Made by a program: the position numbers and the translations under genes. This document shows, piece by piece, positions 11,138 to 22,236 of a stretch of 64,000 nt of DNA. The notes under the pieces were generated by a model. The model did not search any database. It had not been told where the DNA came from and saw only the letters and a list, made by a program, of their open reading frames with translations. The number at the start of each line of letters is the position of its first letter. Position 1 is the stretch's first letter. The stretch comes from Limonium bicolor (taxonomy: Eukaryota; Streptophyta; Magnoliopsida; Caryophyllales; Plumbaginaceae), in NCBI GenBank assembly GCA_023374045.1, contig CM041776.1, positions 345,029,636 through 345,093,635 on the forward strand, read 5' to 3'.

Positions 11138-12081
11138 CCCAACAGTGTGAGGACATCAAGAACGATATAATTATTAAACAGCTTAAGATCACCACACATG
11201 TGGTCTGAAGCACCCGAATCAAGAATCCAATCAGATGCATTAAATGTATGATCATTTTCAACATTCATGCTAAGGTGCTTCATAAATTTTAAACAAGATG
11301 AAGAGTTAGAAACACTACCGACAAAACCTCTAGAGGTCTGTCCATCAGCAGGCATGTTCCCTTTGAATCCAGGTTGGTTGTTGCTGATGTATTGGTAGAG
11401 TTTATTCATCTGATCTTGAGACAGGATCCCTCCGAATGGGTCCTTTGATTCGTTTCTTTCCTCCTTCTCATCTTCTCCTCTTCCCTCAAATATCCCTACA
11501 GCATTTGCAGTCTTCTTTGTCCTCGGGTTCCTCCAACCTTGAGGATATCCGATTTTCTGATAGCACCTATCCTCTGAGTGTCTTGTCTTACCACAGTGGG
11601 TGCACTGGAGAGTCACTCGTCTGGGATTATATCCTTGCCCCTTGGATCCGGTCTTTCTGCTTTGATCTGATGCAAAAGACAAGGATGTTCCCTCAGAAAC
11701 ACCATTTCTGGTCAAGTTCTTTTGCCTCTCTTCTTGTATGAGGTTTGAGAAGATTTGATCTATATCAGGCAAGGGGGATTGCATCAGGATGTTCCCGCGA
11801 ATGATCCCATATCTCTCGTCTAGCCCCATCAGGAACTGGATCATCCTCCGTTCTCTAACATACTTCTTGAATTTGCTGGAGGCATCGCAGGTACACAGGC
11901 CGCAGGTGCATGTGGGGACGGTGTCGCTGACGTCGATCTCATCCCATATCAGTTTCACCTTCGTGAAATAATCAACCACGCTGTCGCTCCCTTGCTTCGC
12001 CATAGCCAGTCTTTGCTCCAGATCGTACATCCTTGTTCCATCTGCATGTTCATAGCGCTTGCAGAGCTCCTTCCAAATCAA
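11077..12081 (-). pseudogene. copia gag C-terminal part with zinc knuckle, and protease start
   Basis: 334-codon frame. The helical gag region (LEQRLAMAKQGSDSVVDYF) is followed by a CCHC zinc knuckle (CTHCGKTRHSEDRC) and the aspartic-protease active site WILDSGASDHM. The last about 20 residues are out of frame after the break near 11140. The start is also artificial: the preceding gag frame should run into it, but a 1-nt loss in a C run near 12090 separates them. Confidence 0.93.
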
Positions 12082-12428
12082 AGCTGCAGTCGGGGCAACA
12101 AGACTGTGTCTGCGATTCTCTTCTCAATGCTCATAATGAGCCAGGCTCGAACCATCGAGTCACAACGCGTCCAAGCCCTAGCTTTTGCGTCGGAATCAAT
12201 TGGTTTCGTCAGTGTTCCATCGACGAAGCCCATCTTGTTCTTGGCTCCCAGGGCTATCAAGATTTGCATCTTCCAACAGGCAAAGCCCTTCCCGTTGAAT
12301 TTATTCGCAAGGATCAGGCCGGGCTGTTCGGAGCTCGCCATGTAGAGAGGATCACCGTGGTCAGCCGCCGTCGACCCGTCAGTCTTCGAAACCCCAGGGT
12401 CAGGATTCACCTTATCGTCGTCCGCCAT
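12078..12428 (-). pseudogene. copia gag N-terminal part
   Basis: 116-codon frame beginning at the first ATG after the 5' LTR and PBS, so it is the likely polyprotein start. The LILANKFNGKGFACWKMQIL and ALGAKNKMGFVDG segments are typical of copia gag. It stops after ADTVLLPRLQL because of the C-run frameshift near 12090. Confidence 0.92.
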
Positions 12429-12547
12429 GGTTTGAATCGAAATCGATCAAATACGAGAGACGAAGAGAACAAATTTTGGACGAGAGGGAGAAAAGGAAAT
12501 TGGAAATCGGTGGTGGGGAATCAACTAAAAACAAACGCAGAATCGTT

Positions 12548-12559
12548 GCTCTGATGCCA
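12548..12559 (-). other. Primer-binding site of the copia element
   Basis: On the - strand TGGCATCAGAGC follows the 5' LTR with no spacer. It fits the plant consensus TGGTATCAGAGC, complementary to the 3' end of initiator tRNA-Met, with one C for T. Confidence 0.92.
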
Positions 12560-12842
12560 TGTTGTAATTTATGCTACCCCTAACCTAGCCACCGCAAGCT
12601 AAACCCAGAACTAGGGTTTACAATCTCGTGAGGAAAGAAACAGACGAGAGAGAGAAACAAGAAAACTCTCAAGACTTTTTGATTAGATGAAATGCCAAAA
12701 GTACTGTACAAGAATATATACACCCCTAAAGAGCCGTTACAACATAACCCAACATACACACTAACACAATACTACCGTTACATCTTTACATAAATAAAAC
12801 GCAGCACCTTAACTTAAACAAATCCTAAGCCTAACTCCAACA
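12560..12842 (-). repeat. 5' LTR of the copia element
   Basis: 283 bp matching 7440-7722 except for four transitions. It borders the PBS on its left and the TSD copy TGTGG on its right. Confidence 0.97.
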
Positions 12843-12847
12843 TGTGG
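12843..12847. repeat. Right target-site duplication of the copia element
   Basis: TGTGG, identical to 7435-7439. Confidence 0.95.
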
Positions 12848-13905
12848 AGATGTGAAGGGGAAATCAATGACGCTCAAGGAGCTCAAAGGAATAAAAGGAT
12901 ACCATATTCGGTAATCAGCCAAATAAATGGTGAACCATTGTGTAAATGGTAGAGGTACATGAGCAGAAGCTAAGGTAATAGCGGATGCCATGGAAACCAA
13001 TGTCATAAATAAATAAGAACATGGTGCGCAACAAGCGACCAATACATGTGAATAAATCATACAATGAGATGAAGTTGAGGAATAAGATGGTAGACAGACC
13101 AAGTGATGAAGCAACACACAAGGAAGTAATGTTCATTCCTATTGCAATCTCATAAGAGATTTACTGCCAAGTGTTTACGCCTCCGCACTCTATAGGACTG
13201 AGTGTTTTGGTATTACACTTGTGCAGTAATGATCGAGTGGGATAGCTAGGAAGTTGGGAAGATGACAATTGTGGTAGGAGCAGAGGGAAACTTATGAAGT
13301 AAGGAACACTTTTAAAGAACCAGTAGGTAGGCATAGTCCAGAAGCCACTGGTAACAGAGGAAGCACTACAATTAGGTAGTGGCTTAACCTCAACCGACAA
13401 CAAGTCAGAGCACTACAATTAGGTAGTGGCCAGTGAATATGTACATTGATTCCAGAGAGCTGGATAAGAAACTCATAACTCATTGAGTTCGCGCACGGTA
13501 AACGAATACCACGCATGATTGTTGAACCTTATTCCCAAGGTAAAAAGGGATAAAAGAGTGACGTATAACACATCAAGGATAACAAAAAGGGCAAATAAAC
13601 CCTAAGTTATCAGGGTCGCGCAGTAGAAGCTAGTGGGCCCAAATTCTAAGGTTTAATACACCTAGTGAATGAATGCATGATTATCTATGCCTTGAAGCCT
13701 CTAAGGCTAGAACCGAACCCGGTTAAGAGTTAAATAAACTCCGATGAGAATTCTTAGTGCATGCACTAACCAACGATATGGTTAAGACCCTTTGACCAGA
13801 ATACATTGTATAATAGACCGCATGGAAGTTAGAACACTCCATGACAGCTTAACGCCTCAGACCTATGTCCAATGTTGACACATGGTAGATTACGTGGGTA
13901 ATCCC

Positions 13906-13924
13906 TTTTTAAGGGGGGTAGATC
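13906..13924 (+). other. Second (central) polypurine tract of LARD-1
   Basis: TTTAAGGGGGGTAGAT here is identical over 16 nt to the terminal PPT at 15069-15084, but lies 1.16 kb upstream of the 3' LTR and is not followed by an LTR start. LARD-2 has a counterpart at the equivalent place (39536-39550). It looks like a central PPT, as known in lentiviruses and Ty1. Confidence 0.55.
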
Positions 13925-14700
13925 GAGAACCGCGAAGTGTATGTTTTACGTAACAAGTGTGTAAACTACAATGCGCATAGCGCAAAAGAATTTGTTTTGG
14001 ATGATTGGTACTTATGTTACATAAACATTTGTACTCACTCATTGTGGAAATTATGATTATTTGTGATATTTTAAGTGGAAAGGAGTAGAGAAACTCCAGG
14101 GGAATGAGAACCCCGATGGTATATGTCTATTCGAGATTAGACATTGTATTTGATTTGGGATTAGACATGGTATGGATGAGTATATTTGGGAGAATTGTTG
14201 AGAATAAATCGGTATGAAACCGATGTTGAACCTAGTGGGAAGTGAGTCCCCTAGGTAACTTGATTTGATTGTATGTGTGTATAATTTGAGGATAGGAATT
14301 GATTGATTTTATTTGGGAATGAATGGAGGATAGAAAACCGAATGGAGTTATAACAGGTATTGAATTTCTTAAGTAAGTATTTGGAGATAATTGAGGATGA
14401 TTGATGGACCGAGTTCCATCGTTTGGAGATGTTTTGCTTGGTTTTTATGACTAGAATGATTAAAAGATAGAAAATGGTAAATGATTGAATTACATGTTTG
14501 TTTGAAACGGAAGTGTGAAGTCGAACTTGATTTACTAGTGATCAAGGGAGATGGAACACAAATTGGGGCGAAGAGATGGTTCATCACCGATGCTGATCAC
14601 ATTGGGGTAGAACGATTCTTGAGGCTCCCTGTAAGTGGTCATAAGTAATCCTGCCAGGATAAATGCAATAAGCATGGATTGGGTTTAGTGTGGGATTGTA

Positions 14701-14960
14701 CTGTTATGTATGCTTGTGTTGTACGGGCATGTACACACGGTAAATTGCTCTATGATAATTATTTGGTGTTGCACCGGTATGTGCATGGTTGACAATTGTT
14801 TTGCGTTGCACTGGTATGTGCACGGGGTAAATTGTTTTGTGACGTACTGATGTGTACGCACGTTGCATGGTACTGGGATGTATGTTGTGTGGTGTTGGTA
14901 GGTACCCACGGTTGTTAAATTGCTTGTTAACTGACTTGGTGTGTACCGGTATGTACACAC
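14701..14960 (+). repeat. Degenerate tandem repeat, unit about 40-55 bp
   Basis: Five to six diverged copies built around GTTGCACYGGTATGTGCACGG followed by TAAATTG, each with a short palindrome TGTGCACR or TGTACACA. The cysteine/threonine-rich open frames on the - strand here are by-products of the repeat. Confidence 0.65.
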
Positions 14961-15068
14961 TGGCTGGACTGACTTTGAGCCTGTAGGGTTATAGAGATAA
15001 TGACCTCGGCACACGTTATGCCTAAATGACTAACGATATTAGACTCACCAACTTTATGGGCAAAGTTC

Positions 15069-15084
15069 TTTAAGGGGGGTAGAT
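15069..15084 (+). other. Polypurine tract of LARD-1
   Basis: TTTAAGGGGGGTAGAT lies directly before the 3' LTR start TGAAATG. It fixes the element on the + strand. Confidence 0.85.
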
Positions 15085-15578
15085 TGAAATGTCCCGAACT
15101 TAATTAGGGTGACTAAATTACTCTAGTACGATATTGAGGGCCTATTAGGGCCTAATGAATTTTGGTAAAAAAATAAATCCAAAAGAAACAAGAAAAATGC
15201 TAAATTAGGCGTTAAGTGACCATAAGAGGAATGCGACATCGAAAAGAGTATTAAATGGGTTTGAAGGGCTAAATAAGGCCTAAATAATATATGGGAACAA
15301 TTCCCGAAGAAAACGGATCCAAATAATGTATTAAGAATGCTAATAAAGCTTTAGCGCACGTTTTTCGAGAAAACCCGAAAACGTGACTTTAAGTGGTCAA
15401 ATGAACCCGTAAAAATTATAGTTCATTAAATAACTGTAGATAAACATTAATGGGAGTATAATATCCATTAAAATTAAAGACACGAGAAAATTCCGGAAAA
15501 CGGGCCCGGTTAGTGAATAGTGCTTAAACCGGGTAAAATAACGAGCGTTTTCTGTAAAAGACGAAAAACGCTCCAGCT

Positions 15579-15581
<3 letters not shown>

Positions 15582-15609
<28 letters not shown>
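15582..15609 (+). repeat. (TA)n expansion at the TATA-box position
   Basis: About 14 TA units, where the 5' LTR has only CATATATATG (2907-2916). A microsatellite expansion of the putative TATA box in one LTR after insertion. Confidence 0.85.
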
Positions 15610-15613
<4 letters not shown>

Positions 15614-17225
15614 GCCAGTTTTAATTAGTGAGACAGCCCTCTCACACACTAAGCTAGTAAAGGAAGAAAGAAAAGAAAAGAAAGAAAGGAAAAAGGTACA
15701 AAAAGTAGAACACTCTCTATCCTCCCTCATTTCTCTTTTTCCCCTCTCTTTCCTCTCTTCTTTCTTCCCAGCCGTTCTCTTCTTCTTCCCCATGGCAGCC
15801 GATTTTCTTCCTCTCCTCCCATGGCTACTTCACCTTCTAGCTCATGCCCAAGCTTCATTAAAGCTCCAATCACAAAAATAATTACATATTCTTCTTCCTC
15901 TCATCACCCTCTATCATTCTCTCTTTTCAAAATTCGAAAAGGATGAACTTCATCCATATGGGTTTTCCCCATTGGAAGAGAAATAGCATCAATGGGTAGC
16001 TTGGAGCCTTCTCTCTCTCCTAAGGTAAAAAGATTCATGAAAAACTCATTCTTTCTCCATCTTGTAGAGCTTGCCAATTTTTGATCTCTCTCACACCTTG
16101 TTTTCTTCTTGATTTTGAGCTTCAATTCAACCCTCCAATGGTGGTGGAATTTCCCTTTTGATTCAAGGGTGAGAACCCCTCTTAAAAGCTCCAAAGGTAA
16201 AACCCTAACTTTGTGTTTTAAGCCCTTTAATTGAATTAGAATTTCCTAAGGGTTTAGATGATTAATTGAATGCATCTGTGAGTTTCTTGAATGTTGGGAT
16301 GGAGTTTGGCAACTCCATCCCCACTTGACCGAATTTGAGAAGAGGAAGAGCAAGGGGAGAATTAATGGGAAAATTGTAAATTAAGGTAAGAATTCTACCT
16401 TAAACTTTGTTTTGATTGCTTTGGAAATTGGGATGGGTGAAATTAAATAATGAACCCAAACTATGTGAAATAAAGTAGTTGGTTGAAGTTGAGGGAAATT
16501 GTGGATTGTTGTTTGAATTAAGGGCTTAAGTGTCAAGCTTTTGAGCTATTGTGTTATATTGTGCTTTATGGAATTTGAATGAGGTTGGTGGATTCATTGT
16601 GTGCTGGTATGACCCTTGTATGGGTGTGGCTAGTTTAGGATTGGAAATGGTGAAAAAGATGAGTTTAGACATGTAAGGTTTATGGGGAGGTTATAACAAA
16701 ATTTTGGTAGAAAAACTAGTGTTTTAAGGTGACTTAGTGAATTGGAGAACCTAGGTGTTTGTAGTGTTGTTTAGAGTTGAGTGATAGCCTTGAAATGGCA
16801 TTTGGGGAACTAGAAAGAGAAGGGTAAAAATCTGTAGCAAAAAGGTATTGAAGTGCTTTGGAAAAGCTAGAAAAAGAGAGTGTTATAATAGTAGAAATGA
16901 AAGTTGGACTTGGGTTTTAGAATGGTATATATCTAGGAATGAATTGATATGGTCATGGAGTGATTTGGTAAGTTTGGTAGGAGGTAAGAACTAGCAAGAA
17001 GAAGCTAGAAATGCACTAGTGTGCAAAATAAGAAAATGGGAATGAAATTTTGTAGAAAATGAGCAGGAATTGGAGTAAGGGTGTAACCAAGGATTTGAAG
17101 TGGTTTAGTGCATATTTTAAGGTGTTTAATTATGTAGGAAACTTGTGGAAAGTATATGGAAAGTTTGAGGGTGGTTTAAGGGTTGATTAGGGGTTGAAAA
17201 ATGACCTTAATAGCAGCTTTTAGCA

Positions 17226-17413
17226 GGGTCCGGGACCTAGGATATGTACCAAGTCCCGGACCGCATCAAAAAAACTTGCCGAGAGTGAATGCAGGAATTG
17301 GTCCGGGACTTAAGTCCAGGACCAAGTCCCGGACCAGGTGTAAAATTGTGCCGAAAGTTGATTTTTGTATTGGTCCGGGACCTAGGGTCCGGACCAGGTC
17401 CCGAACCACCCCC
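17226..17413 (+). repeat. GC-rich palindrome island in the LARD-1 3' LTR
   Basis: Partner of the island at 4533-4707, with the same GGTCCGGGACC-type units and small indels, including one extra CTAGGGTCC-type piece near 17382. Confidence 0.8.
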
Positions 17414-18450
17414 AGAATTCACCCGTGAGTACTTTTTAGGCTTTAAAACATGGGGGATTGATTGGTATTGGTTTTAGATGATGTTTAGGAGTTATTTGGT
17501 GGCCTTTATAGGTCCTAAGAAGTGTAAACAAGTTTGAGCAGTGATTGAGAAAGTTGTGAGTTTAAGTACATTAAGTAAACCGAAATAACGGGATAACGGG
17601 GAAGTAAGTGGGAGTAGCAATTATGTACCTAGCGTAACGCATTAATATTAATTGAACCATTTGACATGAAAATAGTGGTTCAAGAGTAAGACACGAGGAA
17701 CGAGTGTGAGCCAAGGAACGTGAGAACACCCGGTGAAGTTAACCCCGGTGAAAGGTATGATTTCCTCTGCTCTGTATCCTAACTTGGTTACCCGATTTGT
17801 GTGCTTGTTTGATTGTGTGATCACCTAACAAGATAAATGCACAAATCGGATTGTGTGCACTTATTAGTGCTTGTATGGTATTGTTGTTTGTTGGATTGTA
17901 TTCTTTCAACTAAAGTTTGTATAATTCATGAAATGTGAGTTGTGAATGAATTGCTTGAATGTTGATTGTGTGGTAGTGCGACTCATAGTTGAGTCTTGAT
18001 GATTAGTGACTCGAAGAACGAGTCGTGTTGTGAAATAATGGAAACGAGGTAACACACGAAAACCATCGATCAATGGACAATGATAAATCAAACTTAAAAA
18101 TTTACTCGAAATGAGAATAAGCGACACATGAGACTAGAGAACGTCCTTAATATGAATAGCTGACCTCCTATGCAAGGATGTGACTCAATGTTAGAAAACG
18201 AACATAGTTCCTAAGTAATGGAAGTGTAGAGGCGACCCTCGGTGAATACAACAAAATGGGAAAACCTCCTAGGTTGTAAGATATCATCGAGAGAGATGCG
18301 GCTGACTGATATCTATATATGTATTTATATATGAGTACCTATTGTTACTAACCCGAGAGTGGGGTTAGGGGGATTGTGAGTCACGCGTGCAAGGAAGAGG
18401 AAGCAACAGAGCGTATGTTTCCGAATCCGTGGTCGAACTCCCTTGTTACC

Positions 18451-18505
18451 GGGCCGTGTGCCACATAGTGGTGCCCTGCGGGCCGCGTGCCACATAGTGG
18501 TGCCC
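18451..18505 (+). repeat. 29 bp tandem pair with internal hairpin
   Basis: Two copies of GGGCCGYGTGCCACATAGTG plus GTGCCC at 18451-18476 and 18480-18505. GTGCCACATAGTGGTGCCC can form a small stem. It lies about 1 kb from the LTR 3' end, roughly where the related solo LTR has its 48 bp minisatellite. Confidence 0.7.
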
Positions 18506-18964
18506 GACTGGAGTAAGACTGGCAAAGCTTACCCGTCTAAAGAGGTAAGCTGGGTATTATGGGATAGGAAAGAGGGAACATGAGAGAATGTTTCTAATCC
18601 CGTATTGAGATTATAAAAGCCCGGTGGTGAGACCTATATATGTCTCTGCCCGGAGGCCTTGAGGCTTAACCTAAAATTATTCAAGGGTAGAATACTTAAG
18701 AAAACTAGATCGGGACCGAGAGTGTCTAAACATATAGGGCGAGTAAACTACCCGGTTGGGATGGAAAGTTGGTGACTAATGAGAATGAAACTCACTTGAG
18801 ATACGGTCCTCAAGGTTTAAGAATAAGGTAACTGAACTTACCGAGCTGGATGTGATATCTGTGTGGATTCTACGCCTTGGTTGTATATCTTTGAATGTGT
18901 GCATGATTAATGCATAGTTATTGAGCATGATTGTTTGAGTTAAAATGAATCGCATGCCCTCGAC

Positions 18965-19065
18965 CAAATAGTCGGCGTACCCTCGCTAGTACGCGGGGTA
19001 TGCAGAAGTCATATGCAGCAATTTTGCTGAGCCCCTTGTGGCGCTGTTTTTATTTTCCAGGTACA
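18965..19065 (+). promoter_or_regulatory. Conserved hairpin and CAG|GTAC module near the LTR 3' end
   Basis: Two parts are kept between the LARDs. The first is a block from about 18971 to 19001 (GTCGGCGTACCCTCGCTAGT, then ACGCGGGGTATGC) that differs by one base from LARD-2. The second is a weak GC stem (GCCCCTTGTGGCGC, 19031-19044), then a T-rich tract and TTTTCCAG|GTAC (cut at 19060). The latter resembles a 3' splice site; the solo LTR at 55854 has the same order of parts. Function is inferred: a leader-RNA intron end or a structured RNA signal. Confidence 0.45.
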
Positions 19066-19482
19066 AAGAAGCCGATCACTGTTCGAGAGTAGGACGGGGT
19101 TGTGATTAAGCATGGGTAGTTGTTAAATATTTGTATCGTTGTTTATGGAAATGTAAGACCGAAAGGTCATCAGTAATGTTGGGAATTGTAGATACACAGT
19201 ATAGTATTAAATGGAGATTTTATTGTTTATCATGGGATTGAAGGTTGTATTTGGTTTGAGAATTGATAAGGGAATGGAATGTATCATTTTGTATAGTGTA
19301 CTCGGTAAAGACCCATCAGACCGATATTGTATTATGTTGTTTGTTTGGAAGTGGCATTGTTAGTCACGTGGGTGACTAACGGCATTGTTCACCCCCGGTT
19401 GTATTAGAATTTCCGCTGCTTGTGTATTGATAATGTAGACGGATTAGGAGTTTACTGTGTGATTACCGGTAGGGGTGTTACA

Positions 19483-19487
19483 GTTGA
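19483..19487 (+). repeat. Right target-site duplication of LARD-1
   Basis: GTTGA, identical to 2405-2409. Confidence 0.93.
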
Positions 19488-21052
19488 AAGTATTTTGATT
19501 TCATGTTTTTACTTTCATTTCATTAGTTTTATTTGATTGGATTTTTTTTGTTTTGTTTTTGGAGAAAACATGTAATGGAAGCTGGAAAATTTGCCCTACC
19601 TGGACATGGACTTTCGGACAAGGTGCAAGAGGAGAACATCGAAACTCGATTCTGTCCGGATATGTGTCCACACTTGGTAGTCCGGACATAGTGCAAACAG
19701 GTAAGGATAGATGCAGTAGTAGTGTCTGGACATGCATCTGGACATACTGGTTCGGATAAAGTGCAAACGGGAAACACTAGGAGGTGTCCGGATAGACCCG
19801 TATTTTGAGTAATTTCACGCTTTTCTCATATTTTTTAGCATTACATTAATTTCTAGTTTATTTATATTTTACATAGATTTCTTTTTCATAGTATAGTTTT
19901 AATTTTTCCTTTTTTCATCTTTCGAAGAGAAGTGATGGTACTGTCCCTGCTCCTAATACAGCACTTTGAGCATTTTTCTGGTATCTTGTTAATATATGCA
20001 GGTTGCTTAATTTTTTAGATGTTACTCCCATCTCTACAAGGCTGGACACTTGAGGAACGTCTCCACCCCTCCGTTGGACTCAAATGTGAGGATGGTTTCC
20101 CTTCCTTAATCATATGATATCAAGAGAATTTCAGTTTCCCTAAATTATTTATTTGTGTTCAGCCTATAATGCTTATTGAATTTGTTAGTGTGTAGAGAGC
20201 TTAATTAAACACTCAATGATCCAAATTTTTTTGAAAGGTCTTTGTTTTCTTTTATTTTGTGAATAATGAGGACATTGCTACTCTTAAGTGAGAAAATTAT
20301 ACATTTTCTTTAGAATATGCCGATAGTACTTAATGCCACACTACTTTTTGTCTGTTCTCTTACTTTGATGAATACACATCTTTGAGTACCAGTAAATTTT
20401 GAATTGTGGGTGATAATTGTTTAGGAAGTATAGAAATTGAGCTTGATGAAACCCTCAAAAATATGTTTGCTTAAAGTTGTATTACGAACTTATTTCTCAA
20501 ATTAATTATGTTTTCACTGAAATATGGTGGTTAGATGATTGTGGAAGCTGAATTATTTAGCTTAGGACCTTGGGAATGTTACTGAAGTTTGAAATGAAAG
20601 ATAAGACAAGGTACTCCTCTGCAGGCCTCTTTCATTCGGTTATTAAGTCTTGGGGTGCTTCATCAACCATCCACCTAAGATCTTGTGATTCTACAAGGGC
20701 GAACAGAAAAGTCAGGGTGTGCAAACATGAGAAATTATTTGAACAAAGGAAATTTCTTAAATTCTTAATGTTCATTGCAACTTCTTGTTTTGAGCATGAG
20801 TATGTGATGTTGAAAAGTATTACGGAATAGAGCATTATTTCACACCCCTTTGTCATTCAAAGGTTAAAGGAATGAAATTGGTGAAAGGTCCCAAGCTAGT
20901 CTGTGTTTAGTTTCTGCAGTCTAGCTTTACATTTCATTTTTAAAAATATTTCTTTTTCATTGCCGTGAAAACTTACAGCTAAGAGCAGTGTGTTTTTTAT
21001 TCATTGTCATTTGCTTAATTTCCTTATGCACTTGTTTGATCCCAGAGTGTAA
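19488..21052. other. Spacer, continuation of the LARD-1 target sequence
   Basis: No gene recognised. 19488-19570 is T-rich. 19590-19795 is a GC-richer island of GTCCGGAC variants (TTTCGGACAAGGTGCAA, AGTCCGGACATAGTGCAAAC, GGTTCGGATAAAGTGCAAAC), perhaps the 3' non-coding end of an old retroelement. An 86-aa frame at 20570-20830 has no domain I know. The rest is AT-rich. Confidence 0.5.
19590..19795. repeat. GC-rich GTCCGGAC-type island
   Basis: Seven to eight degenerate GTCCGGAC or TTCGGACA motifs in about 200 bp, several followed by AGTGCAAAC, in AT-rich surroundings. Composition and layout resemble the LARD islands, but the core differs. Confidence 0.6.
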
Positions 21053-21784
21053 TAGTCTGACATTATTCATAATATCATTTTATATATTTTAATTCAAAAA
21101 AAATTATTAAATATATTTTTAAAAAGTAAGTAGCCAAATTAACTTTCTCTTATATATGGGTTGAAATTAAAAAAATATAAATTCCATATATATAACAAAG
21201 AAATCTCTAAAGAATAATAAAAAATATAATATATTAGATAAACCACAGTCTTGATTAAAAATAGACAAAAGTAATAATAAAATGGTTGTTAAATTTTTTT
21301 TTATATATATATATATATTTTTTATACTACTATTGTACATTACAAAAATACTTTGAGTAAAAGTATTATAAAAAATTTGAGTTATCATTCCCTTATTTGT
21401 TTTTCTTATTTTTAATTTAGTTTTTTAGCTTTTAAATGATATATACATATTATTTTTTATATTTTTCAAAAAATTTAATTAATTGTGTGGTTTTTTTTAT
21501 TTTATAAATTTTTATCAAACAAAATGATAAACTTAAATTTTTTATTTTTTACTGTTCTTAATATATATTTTATTTATTTTTGTGGTATTTTATGAATTAA
21601 TAATATTTATGTGGTATCCTGTGAACTATGTTTATTAATAAATAGGGGTATTTTGGTCTTAAAATATTTTGGGTTTGTAATTTGTGATATCTGGTGAATT
21701 AAATATTTTTTTGATATCTGAAAAACTTTTTTAAAAACAGTGATTTTTTGTGAAACTTTTTAGTGGTATGTTGTGACTTTTCCC
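21053..21784. mobile_element. Single-arm copy of the 1.78 kb foldback element
   Basis: It matches 26625-27355 (right arm of the foldback) along its length and ends in the same terminal TGTGAC..TTTTCCC. The left arm is missing and no TSD can be seen. A partial, older copy with clear divergence. Confidence 0.75.
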
Positions 21785-22236
21785 TTTTCTTTACAATAAG
21801 TTCTGTCATGATTTCCCTGATTAAAACATCGATTGGGCATGGTCATATAGACAATTTATGGACCTCTTTGGTTTCTAGGTATGCGTGACTTAACCACACG
21901 GGTTTTGCATTGTGAATATTGATTTCTCACACAATCAAAAGTTTATATTGATATTGTTGTTAACCTTTTTTTATATAACTAAGAGGAGGTTTATACATCA
22001 CTAATATAATGATTTTTAATATCTAAATGATATGGAGTTATATTTCGAGGCTACTATCTCCGAATCCTCCATCTATTAGGATTTATGTGATGTAAACAAA
22101 AGTTAATGTACTTATAGAAAATAAAGTAATGATGTTGAAAAAATAAGAGGGTTACTACGGTGTTTTTTCAATTTTCTTAATCGGAAAATGATTTTTTTTG
22201 CCTTTACTTTGAAATATTTTTAAAATAACAATATAT
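21785..22236. other. AT-rich spacer
   Basis: No open frame, repeat or RNA gene recognised. Confidence 0.6.

Larger units (their letters stand above)
7440..12842 (-). mobile_element. Ty1/copia LTR retrotransposon, structurally complete but frameshifted
   Basis: 5403 bp on the - strand with two 283 bp LTRs (TG...CA), a 5 bp TSD, a PBS next to the right LTR and a PPT next to the left LTR. In element order the domains are gag with zinc knuckle, protease, GAG-pre-integrase, integrase, reverse transcriptase and RNase H. Integrase upstream of RT is the diagnostic copia order. The LTRs differ at four positions, all transitions, so insertion was recent. The polyprotein is nevertheless broken by at least five frameshifts and could not be made from this copy without correction. 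It lies antisense inside LARD-1. Confidence 0.97.
12848..15084 (+). other. LARD-1 internal region, right part
   Basis: Non-coding interior between the copia insertion and the 3' LTR. It is homologous in reverse complement to about 38.3-40.7 kb of LARD-2. The block around the internal polypurine tract and the segment containing TACACTTGTGCAG can be matched by eye. It includes two copies of GCACTACAATTAGGTAGTGG near 13362 and 13410. Open frames of 70-109 aa are short and fall partly in repeats; none has a recognisable domain. Confidence 0.7.
2410..19482 (+). mobile_element. LARD-1: large non-coding LTR retrotransposon
   Basis: A 17.07 kb insertion bounded by TG...CA and a perfect 5 bp TSD. Orientation is + because a polypurine tract (15069-15084) abuts the right LTR. 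Without the nested copia and its extra TSD copy it is about 11.7 kb. The complete 3' LTR is 4398 bp; the 5' LTR keeps only its first 2965 bp. The internal region has no open frame above about 100 aa outside the copia, and I recognise no gag, protease, integrase or RT motif. Very long LTRs plus a non-coding but conserved interior match the LARD class described in Triticeae. LARD-2 in this window is a relative of about 70-75% identity in the U3. Movement would need proteins supplied in trans. Confidence 0.82.
15085..19482 (+). repeat. 3' LTR of LARD-1, complete
   Basis: 4398 bp from TGAAATGTCCCGAACTT to GGTAGGGGTGTTACA. Its first 3.0 kb matches 2410-5374; the last 1.4 kb (18081-19482) has no partner left in this element but is homologous to LARD-2 LTR ends. 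It carries the U3 hairpins (about 15355-15386 and 15543-15573), the GC-rich island at 17226-17413, a 29 bp tandem pair at 18451-18505 and the hairpin/CAG-GTAC module at 18965-19065. Frames of 60-96 aa inside it are not supported as genes. Confidence 0.9.

Noticed and set aside
14685..15014. 109-aa cysteine/threonine-rich frame on the - strand
   Set aside because: It is a translation of the degenerate tandem repeat at 14701-14960.
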